Positions 46,852 through 58,535 of a stretch of 64,000 nucleotides of DNA are shown here, piece by piece. Position 1 is the first letter of the stretch. Every line of letters starts with the position of its first letter. The DNA is taken from positions 40,272,437 to 40,336,436 of the forward strand of contig OX375873.1 of assembly GCA_947359465.1 (NCBI GenBank), written 5' to 3'. This DNA comes from Metellina segmentata (taxonomy: Eukaryota; Arthropoda; Arachnida; Araneae; Tetragnathidae). The position numbers and the translations under genes were made by a program. The notes under the pieces were generated by a model that worked only from the letters and a program-made list of their open reading frames with translations, ran no database searches and was not told the DNA's origin.

Positions 46852-47660
46852 AAGGACAACTCCGAAAACCTCAAAATATTTCAAGATTATGTGTCAAGAT
46901 GTATATTATCTGTCCTGAAATTTCCATCCTTGTAATTTGTTTATTTTCGTCGCAGGAATATTTTTACCTAGATGGAAATTATCGTTTTATTTTATCGCAG
47001 TTGTGAGATCGCTTAATGTTGCATGTTTGAAGTACTGTTTCTCAAAAAGTACTTAACGTAGACAAACATATTTTACATCTTTATAATCTGTAGAAAATTG
47101 TCTTCTTTTCACTTTGGCAACAACAATTTTAAACATCATATTTAATCTAAAATTGAGTTGCACAAAATGGAAAATTGTCATTTTTGACAGAATTAAAAAC
47201 ATTTCTATGGGCTAAAGAAATTTTACGACATACTTTAAATTTATGCCAGTTACAGTGCTAGGTATGATAATATTACTGATAGAGTTTGGAAGTCGCATTT
47301 TAATTCTTTCATCTTCAAAACACACACACAGCTAACGAAAATAGCAATTTTCTACTCTAAACAGGCATAAGAATTTAAATGAAGGACATCTCTAATAAAA
47401 CCGACATTTCACAGGATTACAGTTTATAATATGTTTATTACTTGTAAAAAAAATTTCGGGATTGTAATCTGCGTCGTAAAGAATAATAATAAAATCGAAA
47501 TCATGACATTGAAGGACAACTCCGAAAACCTCAAAAATTTTCCGGATTATGTGTCAAGATGTATATTATCTGTCCTGAAATTTCCATCATTGTGATTTGT
47601 TTATTTTCGTCCCAGGAATATTTTTACCTAGATGGAAATTATCGGGTTTTTTTTATCGCA
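46852..47660. repeat. Direct duplication inside the left arm
   Basis: A segment of about 150 bp (46852-47001) beginning gaaggacaactccgaaaacc recurs at 47510-47660 in the same orientation, at the boundary of the left arm and the central spacer. Confidence 0.85.
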
Positions 47661-47773
47661 TGATGAATAAAAAAAGGCGGGAACACGCCATTGAGATCCA
47701 TTTCCGCCTTTGAAAGAGATGCTATTACATTCAAGGGCAGATAACCGAATAAATAAACACTATTAAATGAATT

Positions 47774-48034
47774 ATGGTTATAAATGTGCTTGGTTTGCTA
47801 AACCAAAAGCTTTCGAACACCGGCGAATGTTCGATGGCAATCCAGAAGTATTCCATCAGTAACGTAGCCATTACGGGAACGCGTAACTATCATTGCTACA
47901 TTCATATTCCCATGTACGACACAAAATTCTTGTTTCATATTTATCACAATCACCAACAAAAGAAGCAAATAATTTTAAAATATTTCGGCAGCATCATAAA
48001 ATTATCTTTCAATCATAGAAAATGCAAAATTTAA
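47774..48034 (+). CDS. 86-aa frame in the spacer of the inverted-repeat element, unknown
   Basis: This is the only sizeable frame between the arms. The N-terminal 60 residues look less random than most chance frames here (VAITGTRNYHCYIHIPMYD). The last 20 residues are Lys-rich and AT-driven. I recognise no family, and there is no evidence for a start context or splice sites. It may be a leftover of a host gene or of the element's own gene, or chance. Confidence 0.2.
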   Translation: MVINVLGLLNQKLSNTGECSMAIQKYSISNVAITGTRNYHCYIHIPMYDTKFLFHIYHNHQQKKQIILKYFGSIIKLSFNHRKCKI

Positions 48035-48615
48035 CATGGGAGATTTACCACATAGTGAACTTGAAAAGGTAATTAGTTAAAAATCAGTAACTATAATACT
48101 AAGTTCACATTTTTAAACTTGTTTTGACACTGATTTTTTCTGCGTATATAATTCACCTTTTAAGTTAAAAATGATTTGGTATTTCTTTGTTAATTTAGAG
48201 TTTCTTTACCTGTATTTAATTTCTCTGTTATCATTGAAGTTCTCGTGTTATACATAGACTGGGATGCAAATGTCATGATTTTAATTTTATTATTGTTGCT
48301 TTAGGATGCAGATTACAATCCCGAAATTTTTTTTTACAAGTAATAAGCATATTATAAACTGTAATCCTGTGAAATGTCGGCTTTATCATTGATGTCCTTC
48401 ATTTGAATTCTTATGCCTGTTTAGAGTAGAAAATTGCTATTTTCGTTAGCTGTGTGTGTGTTTTGAAGATGAAAGAATTAAAATACGACTTCCAATCTCT
48501 ATCAATAATATTATCATACCTAGCACTGTAACTGGCATAAATTTAAAGTATGTCGTAAAATTTCTTTAGCCCATAGAAATGTTTTTAATTCTGTCAAAAA
48601 TGACAATTTTCCATT

Positions 48616-51151
48616 GAACACATGTAAAAACCTCCGCCACTTCCCGACGGCCCTTAAGACAGGAGAAGTGGTCCTGTTCCCAAAACCAGGAAAAGATCCA
48701 TCACTCCCGGAATCATACCGCCCAATCAACCTCCTACCCATCATGGGCAAAACACTAGAAAAACTTCTCATCCTTAGATTCAATAAATTCGTGTCAAGCA
48801 ACAACACCCTCAGTAAGAAACAATACGGATTCAGAACCGGACGCTCCACTGAGCACGCCCTTCAGGAAATACTTGCCAAAATTGACAGCAACAAAAAAAA
48901 CCAAGAGCCATACCTGCATCATTTCGCTAGATATTAAAGGCGCGTTTGATTCAATGTGGTGGCCTTCACTCTTCGATAAACTGCACAAATATAACTTCCC
49001 ACCAGACTTAATTGAAATCACTAGAAGCTACCTCCACAACCGCAATGTCGTTCTACTCCAAGGCAACACTACAATAACACATAAGCTACAAAGAGTTTGT
49101 CCGCAGGGCTCATGCCTAGGACCATTCCTGTGGCTACTTGTGGTTAACGAACTGCTACTGGAAACATGGCCACCTAATTGTGAAGTCCAAGCTTACGCAG
49201 ACGACATCGCAATATTTATCTCGGGTAACAATAGAAGAGTTATTGAAACAACAGCCAGCGAAGCCCTCCAAAAAGTACAAACCTGGTGCCGTCGAGAACA
49301 GCTAACAATATCAGAAAGCAAATCAACGGCAATGATAATCGGAGCATTTAAACCTCTCGCAAGAAATCCTATCCTCAAAAGTGGATCAATGAAAATTAAA
49401 ATAGTTAAACATATAAAACTACTGGGAGTCATAATCGACAGTAAGCTCTCATTCCTACAACATATTGCACACTTTAAAACAAAATGTCTGCGCCTTAGTA
49501 ACAGCATGGCTCACACGGTGGGTAGATTGTGGGGCACAAAACCACGGTACCTCAAGATATGGTACAAAGCAGTAGCGGAGAGATTAATTTGTTATGCAGC
49601 CAGCGCATGGGCCCAACAGCTTACACAGCGAAAGACTCAAAAACTGCTGAGTCTCCAGCGCCTGTTTACAGTACGCATCCTTAGAGCACACCGCACATCA
49701 CCAACAAACGCTCTACAAATATTGGCCGGTATCGAACCACTGCACCTTGTGGCTCACAGAGAGGCGGCTTTCACAAAACTCACCAGACTGCAACAAAATG
49801 TACACTTTCTAGGAACAATTTACAAAACAAGCGACTATGAAAAAGAAGCAGACATTCAAATTGAAAACACCTGGACCACGGACTTCGACACAATAGGCAC
49901 ACAAGGCGAAATAGAAACGGATCTAACAATTTACACGGACGGGTCAAAGACGTTACATGGCGTAGGAGCGGCTTTCGTGGCATACAAAAATAACATGGAA
50001 ATTTACACAAAAAAAATAGCACTTCATAACAACAACATAGTGGCGCAGGCCGAAAAACTGGCTATCCTCTTCGCACTTGTATGGACACAAACACAAACTT
50101 ACACAACGTGCAATATCCGAACAGATAGAGCCCCTTTCAACTATAAAAACCTTACAACAGTTCCAGACTAAAGACTCAATAGCGCAACAAATTAGAACAT
50201 TACTTAACTATAACTTTAATAACACGTTCATCAACTGGGTTAAAGCCCATATTGGCGTGACCGGAAATGAAAGGGCCGACCAACTAGCCAAGGAAGCAGC
50301 GATGGGAGAAACTAATTTCACTGTCATCGCCAAACTACCCAAGAGTCACGCTAAAAACCTTATGAAGAAGGCAGCCCTACAAAAATGGCAGGAGGACTGG
50401 GAAACCGGAGAAACAGGAAGAACCTTCGCATTTCTTCCAAAGATCAACCCCAGGAAAGAACCATGTGGACCCTACCTCACGTCTTTTTACACAGGCCACG
50501 GACCCTTCCCCAGCTACCTAAGCAGATTTAAAGTAGTAACATCAAGCAACTGCCTCTGCGGACAAACAGGAACGCCAAACCACTACGTTTTCAACTGCCC
50601 CCTCACGTGTCACCATCATCTACCACAACCAACAGACGAAAATTACAGGGCATGGGCGACAAACACGGCAAGCAACAACCAAGCACAAGCAAAGATAATG
50701 CAAATTATGAAGTTCCTATCGGAAAACATCAACATCCTCATTCAATAAGACTGCTTACAATTAATTTCAACTGTTCATTTCTTATTATAGGGTTTGATCC
50801 TTTTCTTAGAGCTCTATTTTAAGAAGCTCTTTTTTGTTAACCTTTAACTTTAGCTCTCAACTAACATAACGTTGATGTTTCTTCCATTTGCTTTTTTTTT
50901 ATTACTATATTTTTATTTTCTTCTTATTTCTATATTGCATAACGGGAACCCTCACACGAGAAGTTCCCATAATGTAAACAAAGTTAGTATAGTGCCCCGT
51001 AGCTAAAACACACAGCCAAAGGTTAGCCTGAAGCTGTCACACTCAGTCTTGGTGGGCTCCAACCACTTTTCCGCAGTGTGTCCGCAAAAAACCACTTTTA
51101 CCTGTCCCATGGACGGGGGGTAAGGGGGACACCTGCGGTGTCTAATACTCT
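48616..51151 (+). mobile_element. 5'-truncated I-group LINE with RT, RNase H and Cys-rich tail
   Basis: In order: RT blocks YRPINLLPIMGKTLEKLL (48718), SLDIKGAFDSMWW (motif A, 48930), QGSCLGPFLW (49100) and AYADDIAIF (motif C, 49192). RNase H follows with IYTDGSK (49929), AEKLAI, and WVKAHIGVTGNERADQLA (50240). The tail is CLCGQTG, then HYVFNCP (50550-50600). An RNase H domain plus this tail point to the I/LOA/R1 branch rather than CR1 or RTE. The ORF breaks in an A8 run (48892-48900) and near 50140. A non-coding 3' tail runs to 51151 without poly-A. It entered the right arm of the inverted-repeat element, deleting about six target bases and leaving no target duplication. Confidence 0.85.
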
Positions 51152-52447
51152 AACTCAATTTTAGATAAAATATGTTTAAAATTGCTGTTGCCAAAGTGAA
51201 AAGAAGACAATTTTGTACAGATTATAACGATGTAAAATATGTTTGTCTACGTTAAGTACTTTTTGAGAAACAGTACTTCAAACATGCAACATTAAGCGAT
51301 CTCACAACTGCGATAAAATAAAACGATAATTTCCATCTAGGTAAAAATATTCCTGCGACGAAAATAAACAAATTACAAGGATGGAAATTTCAGGACAGAT
51401 AATATACATCGTGACACATAATCTTGAAAATTTTTGAGGTTTTCGGAGTTGTCCTTCTCAATGAAATTTGTATTTAAAAAAGTAGAAAAATCGCTGTTTT
51501 CAATAATTTTTTTTTTCTTATTTAAGGAATAGAAACACAATCACTAAATGATACCAAACTTTTAGACAGAAGAAGTGCTTTGTTAAGAAAAATTTTTGAT
51601 ACTGTTTTTCTCCATTTTTAAAGGAACTAGCGCAATTTGAAATTTGTATCAAACTGGTAAAATCTCTATTTTCGCTGATCCCTGCGAATGACCAGTGACG
51701 GATATAAATCTATATTCTGACATTTCCTAAAAGACCTTTTACTGAAGAATGTAACAATGTAAAAAATTTTAATTTGTGCTAATAACGTATTGAAATATAG
51801 GGTCTCAAACAGGCTACAATTAGTGCAAAAAAAAATCTACATTTGTGTGACCTTGAACTTTAAAATTCAATAAAAAATAAAACATACATCTTGGACATCT
51901 AATAGTTGGCAGTTCCTCCTTACTATATGCGATCTATCTAAGAATTAATTTTCATTAAAATCGGTGATGTGTCAGCTACATCGATTTCCTCATTTTGCGT
52001 GGAAAAAATGTCTATTCTAATGTCTGTAAAAGATGACTATTTGCCAAAATAACGGCTTAGTATAAGCGTTCTCACAGATGAATCCATACTAATACAGGAG
52101 CAACATATTGAATTATTCACAACTGAGCAGCCGAAACCAATGTTTGAACAAGTATACCACAAATTATGGTTACAAAACAGATACCAATATTATATCTTGC
52201 ATTATGGGTTAATGCATAGAAGCTGTTAATTGCTTTCCCGTCTTCCTATTTAGTAGAACGTGGATGGATTTAGTGCAGCTATGAACTTCATCACGAATAA
52301 GAAAAATCGACGGGAAATTAGTGCTCGAAGAGACTTACGAATGTTGCTCACAAACAGAGAGCCTAACATAAATAATCTCATATCATCCCATCAAGTTCAC
52401 CTATCTCATTAAAAAAATGAGTTTAAAAAAAAAAGTTATAATTTCAA

Positions 52448-52690
52448 CAAATACTACTTACTAGTATTTTAGTAAATATAAAATAGTAGTATTTACAAAA
52501 AAATTACTACTATTTATTTACTACTACTACTATATTTTATAGTAGTAGTAGTATTTTAGTAAATGCTACTACTATTTATTTACTACTACTACTATACATT
52601 ATAGTAGTAGTAGTATTTTAGTAAATACTACTACTTTCCTAAAATACTACTACTTTCAATAAATACTAATTTTAATAAATACTACACTTG
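52448..52690. repeat. Cruciform-prone tac/gta repeat
   Basis: Runs of (tac) and (gta) face each other around short AT loops. The unit ctactatttatttactacta repeats with a period of 62 (tatttattta at 52511 and 52573). Degenerate units flank it on both sides. The whole could fold into stacked hairpins. Confidence 0.9.
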
Positions 52691-53370
52691 TGGTTCGTAA
52701 ATGGCAAAAGAAAAGAGAACACTGAAAACTTAACAGGTGTTTATATAAGTAAACGTAACAACAAATCTGTGCTCAATAATCTCAGAGAAGAACCTTCTAA
52801 AGAACGAACGTTCAACAAATTCCGTCACCTTCCTCGCTCTATCGTTTCCTTTCACTATCTGCCTCTTTCCCTCGCCGATCACCCCTGACATGATCCCTCC
52901 TAGTGTCACTTCTCTCTCTTGCCACGTGACCATTGTGCCTCTGCTTTCCCTAGCAAGTAGAGTTGAGTCAAGAGGGCAGAATATTACACTACAGGTAACA
53001 TTGTACGATTCTTTGTTTACCACGAAGCATCGCGCCTCAATTGAATTTATAGCGTTATCAAATGGAATTTTATTGAAAAAATAATAATATTAGTCGAGCT
53101 GTTGCAACCTATGCAAACAAAATGCTGGGTATTCGATTTCCAAAGCAGTGCTCACATTTCGAATCAAAATTTGCTCAACGTTTTCAGTTTAATTCCAAAT
53201 ATTCAAGTTCTGATTACACAAGTGCTGTATAACTTTTCTATAGCACAATACGTTTGTATTTGAATTTTTTTTTTTTGGAATATCATATTGTGTAAGCAAT
53301 CCTTTTTGCTAGGACACATGTTCTTATTGATGCGAGCGAAGCGAGTAATTTTGTCGAGCGTCAGCCAGCA
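52691..53370. other. No gene recognised
   Basis: A pyrimidine-rich patch lies near 52,860-52,960; no supported exon. Part may belong to the Helitron whose 3' end follows. Confidence 0.35.
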
Positions 53371-53388
53371 GGGGGGCGGGACCCCTAG
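53371..53388 (+). mobile_element. Helitron-type 3' end
   Basis: A hairpin-capable ggggcgggacccc is followed directly by CTAG (53385-53388) and a T, after text gcgagcgaagcgagtaattt. This is a frequent 3' end of arthropod Helitrons. The 5' end was not located. Confidence 0.5.
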
Positions 53389-53469
53389 TCAGTTGTAAAC
53401 TGTTTAAACATTACTAAGAACTTATGTGTAAGAAGACTGAATTAAACTTTCACTCTGAGATCACTCTGG

Positions 53470-53597
53470 TGTTTTGAAAATATGAAGATGGAATCAGTTA
53501 TGGCGCCAATAATAAGTAGGCGCAAGGAAGCAATGCGCCACTTGTAATCATCCAATGCGCCAGGTTTTGCGCTAGCACCACAGGTTGGCCACCTCTG
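53470..53597. mobile_element. hAT-like terminus
   Basis: Reading in reverse, CAGAGGTGGCCAACCTGTGG with gcgcca-rich subterminal repeats fits a Charlie-type hAT end at 53597. Confidence 0.4.
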
Positions 53598-53599
53598 AT

Positions 53600-53800
53600 T
53601 TAAGGCATTATCATCCCGTCAGAAGAGGATGTGGTTATCTATCTCTTTCAAAATGTTTAAGAACTAAAAAATGTTTTCTTAATATAAATGGATCTGATTA
53701 TAAATGTTTCCTTTATTGCACATTTGCAGAATTATTCCTTGTAAAATATTATAAAAACAATATAAATTCCTACAGAAAAAGAAATCTAAAATAGATAAAT
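53600..53800 (+). pseudogene. Polinton-like polymerase N-terminal fragment
   Basis: FLNINGSDYKCFLYCTFAELF (53680-53740) resembles the conserved D-x-KCF-x-(W/Y)-(S/C)-x-LA-LF segment upstream of the exonuclease in Polinton-type polymerases. It is short and should be read with the fragment at 54053. Confidence 0.4.
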
Positions 53801-54044
53801 TTTTTGCTTTTAAAATTCCTTGTGATTATAACCCAAATCAAGCAGTTTGAAAAAAAAATAATATTCATGTGAATTTTTACGGTTTTGAAAAAAAAATCTT
53901 CTAAATTTTAACAGTAACGCAAAAAAGTTGATTCCTAATGTATCATAAAATCATACAATTTCGTCAACGACCTTGGCTTAGACCATTTATTGAATTTAAT
54001 TATAATAAAAGAACATTCTAAGAATGAATTCGATTAGTTTTTTT

Positions 54045-54480
54045 TTTAATTCATGATCAATAGTTTCTTTGGAAGAAGTTGTATGAAAGTAAGAAAACAA
54101 GTAAATGTTAAAATTACAGTAACTAATCGTGAATGTAAAAACCATTTGGCGAGCACTACCCTGGCTTCTTGTTATTCAATAAATAAAAACTGTGTATGTA
54201 TTATTTTAGAAAAAGAGGTCAAATTGTTTTTAAATAAAACTATCTATATAGGATTTACAGTGTTGAAGTTGTCAAAATTCCACAGGTATAGAACGTTTTA
54301 TGAGAGATATGTTCTAAGCAACGAATCTTGTGAACGTGAGTTTATTATACACTGATACAGATAATTTCACGGGTAAATTTTTATCAAGACCTTGTTGAAA
54401 AGTTACCGCTTATATTTGATTTGTCAAACTATGATATATCAATCATCCATTATGCAATATCGAGAACGAAGAAGCTTAGG
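54045..54480 (+). pseudogene. Polinton-like DNA polymerase B fragment
   Basis: Plus-strand text has NSFFGRSCMKVRKQVNVK, then LASTTLASCYSINKNCV, LFLNKTIYIGFTVLKLSK and, one frame over, LLYTDTDNFTG (54335-54367). These are the motifs that run from FGK-ENVRK to the catalytic YTDTDS in this polymerase family. It corresponds to the C-terminal half of the pseudogene at 23.5-25.1 kb but on the other strand, and was independently deposited. It is inactive, with a frameshift before the DTD. Confidence 0.7.
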
Positions 54481-54559
54481 TTATTTGAAAGATGATAAAA
54501 GGACTCAGGACCCATCCCCTATGTACTGCTGCTATTTTAAACCATGCTTTTTTTCTGAT

Positions 54560-55480
54560 CGATAGAAAATCCTTTGCATGCCGCTCACTTCCATTTGTCC
54601 AGCAGACCCACTGTGGTTTTCTTTGCAGTTATGCTGGTGTTTAGCCAGAAAGGCACTATATTTAGGGCCTGTACTTTGGGCCCTTGTAGGTGTCGCACCC
54701 CTTGCAATACGACGACATGACTTCGACGATTTTTCCGCAGTCAGCCCCGATCAAAGTACTAACACCGACAAGAGATTTATAACCGCGGGGTTTCCATGTC
54801 CCATCACCACTAACTACAATAAAATTTACAGTGCCGTCAATGATTTTTTCTTCCACAGCAGCTTTCCTCATCGATACGTTTGGGAGCAACTCACTCACGT
54901 CTGCAATTTTTTGAATTAATTTTGTCGTACGCCTTCTGACATACGGGCTTTGGCAAACACACGATTGAACAAAATGTCTCGAGTGAAGATAACACTTCGG
55001 CTATAAATCTCATGACCAACACTGACCGCCTGTTCACATCTGGAACATTTTTTTTGTCCAATCATTTCACAGGAATTGAAATTCTGTTGAACTGTGCACT
55101 CTCTACAAACTAAAATAAATTTTGAAGACAATCCGATAGTGGATTTCTCAATAATCTTAACATTCCCATGGCACTAGAGCAACAAATATGTTTTTCTAGT
55201 TGTAAGAACAATAAAACAATATCCGATAATCTGAAGCCATGAAATTCAACTCAAACATCGTTTTAGAATGGCTGCGAAACATTGTGTACAGTCGGCAACT
55301 TTCTAGCAGTTGCACTTTTGTTTGGCGAAAGATTTTTTTAAATAACTTGGCCACTTTGGGACATTGATTTCTTCAAGAATTTATTTCCTTGAAATCTTTT
55401 CTTCTTCGGTCTCTTTCCGGACGGTCGTTTTGGCCAATTTTCCTTGTTTGAACACTTTCTATAACAGATGAAATAACGTG
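54560..55480 (-). pseudogene. Mutator-like transposase, decayed
   Basis: On the minus strand the N-terminal basic block KRPSGKRPKKKRFQGNKFL is at about 55400. STIGLSSKFILVCRECTV and a Cys pair (CSRC) follow near 55030-55140. SGDGTWKPRGYKSLVGVSTL lies at about 54780, then SSYCKGCDTY, and KHQHNC with SGSAGQMEVSG at about 54600. The DGTW-RGY-SL-GV and KC-NH-G-SG-ME blocks are those of the arthropod Mutator-like transposase domain. Frames break near 54900, 54680 and 55200. The remaining C-terminus is lost to the left. Confidence 0.75.
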
Positions 55481-55484
55481 GAAA

Positions 55485-55845
55485 TACAAAATCTCAAAGT
55501 AATAAACAAGCAAGTGAAGAAAAAAATAGAAATGGAGTTGTTATTATACTACTCATTCACAAGATTATTTTGATATTAAATGTGGCTGTTCTGCTAAAAG
55601 AATTCAGTTAGAGGAGAATGTTTTAGAAATGCTCTCCCAGCTGTCAAAAGTTGGGAGCGGTAGAGGCAAGTTTTTGTTTACTTTTCAGCAGAGTTGTTTT
55701 ATTCTTTTCTCGATAACTCCGGAAGTTTTGGAAATATCGTTAAACTTTTAGTTCCAAAATGTTCAGAACAAACGGGACTTCCACATATATTTTTTTCAAG
55801 AAATCAAAAATTTTGAGATTTAAGAGTCCTGCGACCCCTTAAGTA
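55485..55845. other. No gene recognised
   Basis: AT-rich spacer before the satellite array. Confidence 0.4.
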
Positions 55846-56021
55846 AGTTTAATGGTTCAACCTTTCACTAGATGCTGCTACCTGTTGTTTTATAAAAGTA
55901 TTAAATATCTACAAAGAAATTTAAAACCATTCTCAATACATTTGAAGTGAAAAAAGAAAAATTACCAGTCCTAATCTGCAAAAGATAGTAATGGAATTCT
56001 ATGATAAATAACCACTGCTTG

Positions 56022-56095
56022 GTAAGTCAGCAATGACCTAACAGCTAGCATACTCGCATTGCATCAACGTAGTCCCGGGATCGAAACAAAAAATT
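56022..56095 (+). ncRNA. tRNA-like (SINE-head-like) segment in the satellite
   Basis: aatgacctaacagctagcat followed by ctcgcattgcatcaacgtag and tcccgggatcgaaac resembles the D-loop/A-box (GACCTAACAGCTAGC) to T-arm/B-box (GGATCGAAAC) part of a tRNA. The same block recurs at 56662-56735 and 63032-63105. No intact acceptor stem is visible, so it is not a functional tRNA. Pol III transcription is an inference. Confidence 0.4.
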
Positions 56096-56926
56096 CATTT
56101 TTAATTAAAATAATATGTTTGATCATCTCACCACCAGATGGCGCTACCAGTAATTCACCATCATGGCAACTTGTCAACAAATTGACGTCATCCTCTTCAT
56201 CCACAGTGCCTCAATAATTGATCATCTCACCACAAGGTGGCACACCAGTTATTCATCACCCCAGCAACTTGTCAACAAATTCACTTCATCTTGTCCATCT
56301 CCAGTTTCTTATCAAACGGCCACAATACTGAAAAATGGTGTCATCATAAACAATTGTCCTAGAATATAAAATCCTTATTTAACTAATTGTTACTCTTTCC
56401 ACCACAGTATGGCATTACCAGTAATCTAGCCTCCAATTTAATAAAGCTTATAGGTCCTTTAAATTATAGAATTTTCACTTAAGTAAGTGTAATGGATCAA
56501 CCTTTCACTAGATGCTGTTACCTGTTGTTTTATAAAAATATTAAATACCTACAAAGAAATTTAAAACCATTCTCAATACATTTGTAGTGGTTAAAGAAAA
56601 AGTACAAGTCCTTATCTGCAGAAGGGAGTAATGAAATTCTATGATAAATAACCACTGCTTGGTACGTCAGCAAGGGCCTAATGCCTAGCGTACTCGCATC
56701 GCATCAACATGGTCCAGGGATCGAAACCAAAAATTCGTTTTTAATTGAAATTATATGTTTTATCATCTTACCATCAGATGATGCTATTAGTAATTAACCA
56801 CCATTGCTACTTGTCAAAAAATAGACGTCATCCTCTTCATCCCCAGTGCCTTATTATCGATCATCTCATCACCAGATCACACTACTAATCATTCATCACC
56901 AAGGAAACTTGTCAAACAATTGACTT

Positions 56927-57181
56927 CGTGATATCTGGCCGCTGTTGGCGATCATTTTAGGAGAGTTCTTGGCGACTAACCTCCCTGCGTGGAAGGGTTG
57001 CCATAGAGAAATTGAGAGAGTCGGATACTTGCCTCGCTTGAAAGAGGCTGTGTTTTGTTTTTGAGGTGCGATGTACTGCACCGGATGAAATGATGTTCGT
57101 TTGTATCTGTCTTATAATCGTTTAATTAAAGTTATTTGTTTACAATCTCTTGCTTGGTTATTGGAAAGGAGGAACATCACA
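56927..57181 (+). repeat. 5' LTR of the gmr1-order Ty3 element
   Basis: It starts gTGATATCTGGCCG and ends CATCACA, matching the 3' LTR with roughly a dozen differences. The first base is c where the 3' LTR has t (TGTGAT and ATCACA would be perfect inverted ends). Downstream of it no standard tRNA primer site is recognisable. Confidence 0.9.
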
Positions 57182-57261
57182 ACACGGTCTATTTCGTAGA
57201 ACCAGAGCTACCAGGAGATTGGACTTAATCGAAAGAACTCAAAACGAAATCGGGACTAAAG

Positions 57262-58535
57262 ATGTTTAAATCCGTGAAGAAAGAGGATATTGTTACGGTT
57301 TTGATGGAAATCGGTGAACCAGTTGTCGGCAACTTGAAGCTGGTGGACTTGAAAAATAAACTGCTAAATAGCAAAGAATACTTAGCAGATGCGGAATTTG
57401 TCAAAGATATTTTGGCCTCAACAATAGAAAATCGAAAGAACGAAGAGGATCGAAAGAAAGAAGAGGATCGAAGGAAAGAGGAAGAAGATCGAAGAAAAGT
57501 GGATGAAAATCGAAGAAAAGAGGAAGAAAATCGAAGAAAAGAAGAGGACCTAAGAAAAGAAGAAGGACTTCGATTACAACGAGAACATGAACTTGAATTA
57601 GCGAGAATTCGTGCAGCTCAGGACCTAGGAAGTAGAAGTCCATCACCTAATGTGCAAAACAACGTAGAAGGCGACATCTCACTCGATAAACGAATAAAAA
57701 GAGTAGAGACACTAACTGTTCCAGTTCCAAGAAAAACAGAAGCATGGAATTTATTTTTCGACTCCCTCGAACGAGCCTTTAAGCATAAGAAAGTTCCTGA
57801 AGAATTCCAAGCAGAAATATTGTTGAAACTTCTGGGAGATAAAGCATCGAATGTTCTAGTTTACATTAAAGAAGAAGATTTAAAAAATTACGAAAAAGTA
57901 AAATCCTTAATTTTGAAAGAATACGAGCCAACACTTCAAGCTTGCTTTGAAGAGCCAAACGAAACTCTGGAGAAACTCATATCCAGTTCGCCTCCAGACT
58001 CACCTCTGCATGGGACTATTACTGCAAATTACGTAAAGTTGAAGATTATGATTCTCTGAAGGAATTGATTATTTCGGACAAACTACTTCAAACACTGGAT
58101 ACTGACACTGCTTCTCACATTGCGATACGTCAAGGAGAAAAATGGTTAAAGCCGCAAGAACTTGCACAAGAATGTGTTATATACTTTGGAGCAAAGCGGA
58201 AATCTTTTGAAGAATCCCGAAACGACTGTAGCCGTGCTAAACACCCTGAACTCGTTTTTTCAGCTAATAGATATGTTCCACCCCACCACAGAAGAGAGAA
58301 TGACAATTTCCCAAAACGAAAGCAGTGCTACGAGTGCGGAAGTTCTCATCATCTTGCAAGAGACTGTCCTAATAAACAAAAGAGGAGTGATGTTCCGACG
58401 AAACGAAACGACAGGAATTATTTTCACAAGAATTCAAGAGCAACCGATAATACAAACAAAGAAGCTATCGTAGCGAAGGTCGATTCTTCATTTTTTCAAA
58501 CCGAATCTATCCAGAATCTCTCGTCACACCCTTAA
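57262..58535 (+). pseudogene. gag of the Ty3 element (frameshifted)
   Basis: Gag packages the element RNA. The N-terminus (VKKEDIVTVLMEIGEPV) matches gags of arachnid Ty3 elements. A Glu/Arg/Lys-rich coiled coil of KKEEDR-type repeats covers residues about 55-120. A capsid-like core follows, with LFFDSLERAFKHK and LLKLLGDKA. After a frameshift near 57975 the frame resumes at 58020-58535. It has a single zinc knuckle CYECGSSHHLARDC (C-x2-C-x4-H-x4-C, near 58325) and a basic tail. The start ATG at 57262 follows the LTR by 80 bases. The end of this frame overlaps the protease frame, shifted by -1. Confidence 0.8.

Larger units (their letters stand above)
46291..52012. mobile_element. DNA element with inverted arms of about 1.2 kb (LINE-interrupted)
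   Basis: The left arm (46291-47510) is matched in reverse by 48269-48615 plus 51152-52012. The outer ends share ttccacgcaaaatgag. The arms contain the same landmarks in mirrored order (for example gtcctgaaatttccatc, tgtctaaaagttt-like text). Removing the LINE leaves an element of about 3.2 kb, nearly all inverted repeat, with a central 760-bp spacer. No transposase is recognisable and no target duplication could be fixed. Foldback-like or Kolobok/Sola-like classes are possible but unproven. Confidence 0.75.

Noticed and set aside
56022..56095. Functional tRNA gene
   Set aside because: Only box-like segments are present; no acceptor stem or anticodon arm can be paired.
57401..57646. Phe/Leu-rich minus-strand frame resembling a membrane protein
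   Set aside because: It is the antisense shadow of the Lys/Glu/Arg-rich coiled coil of gag.
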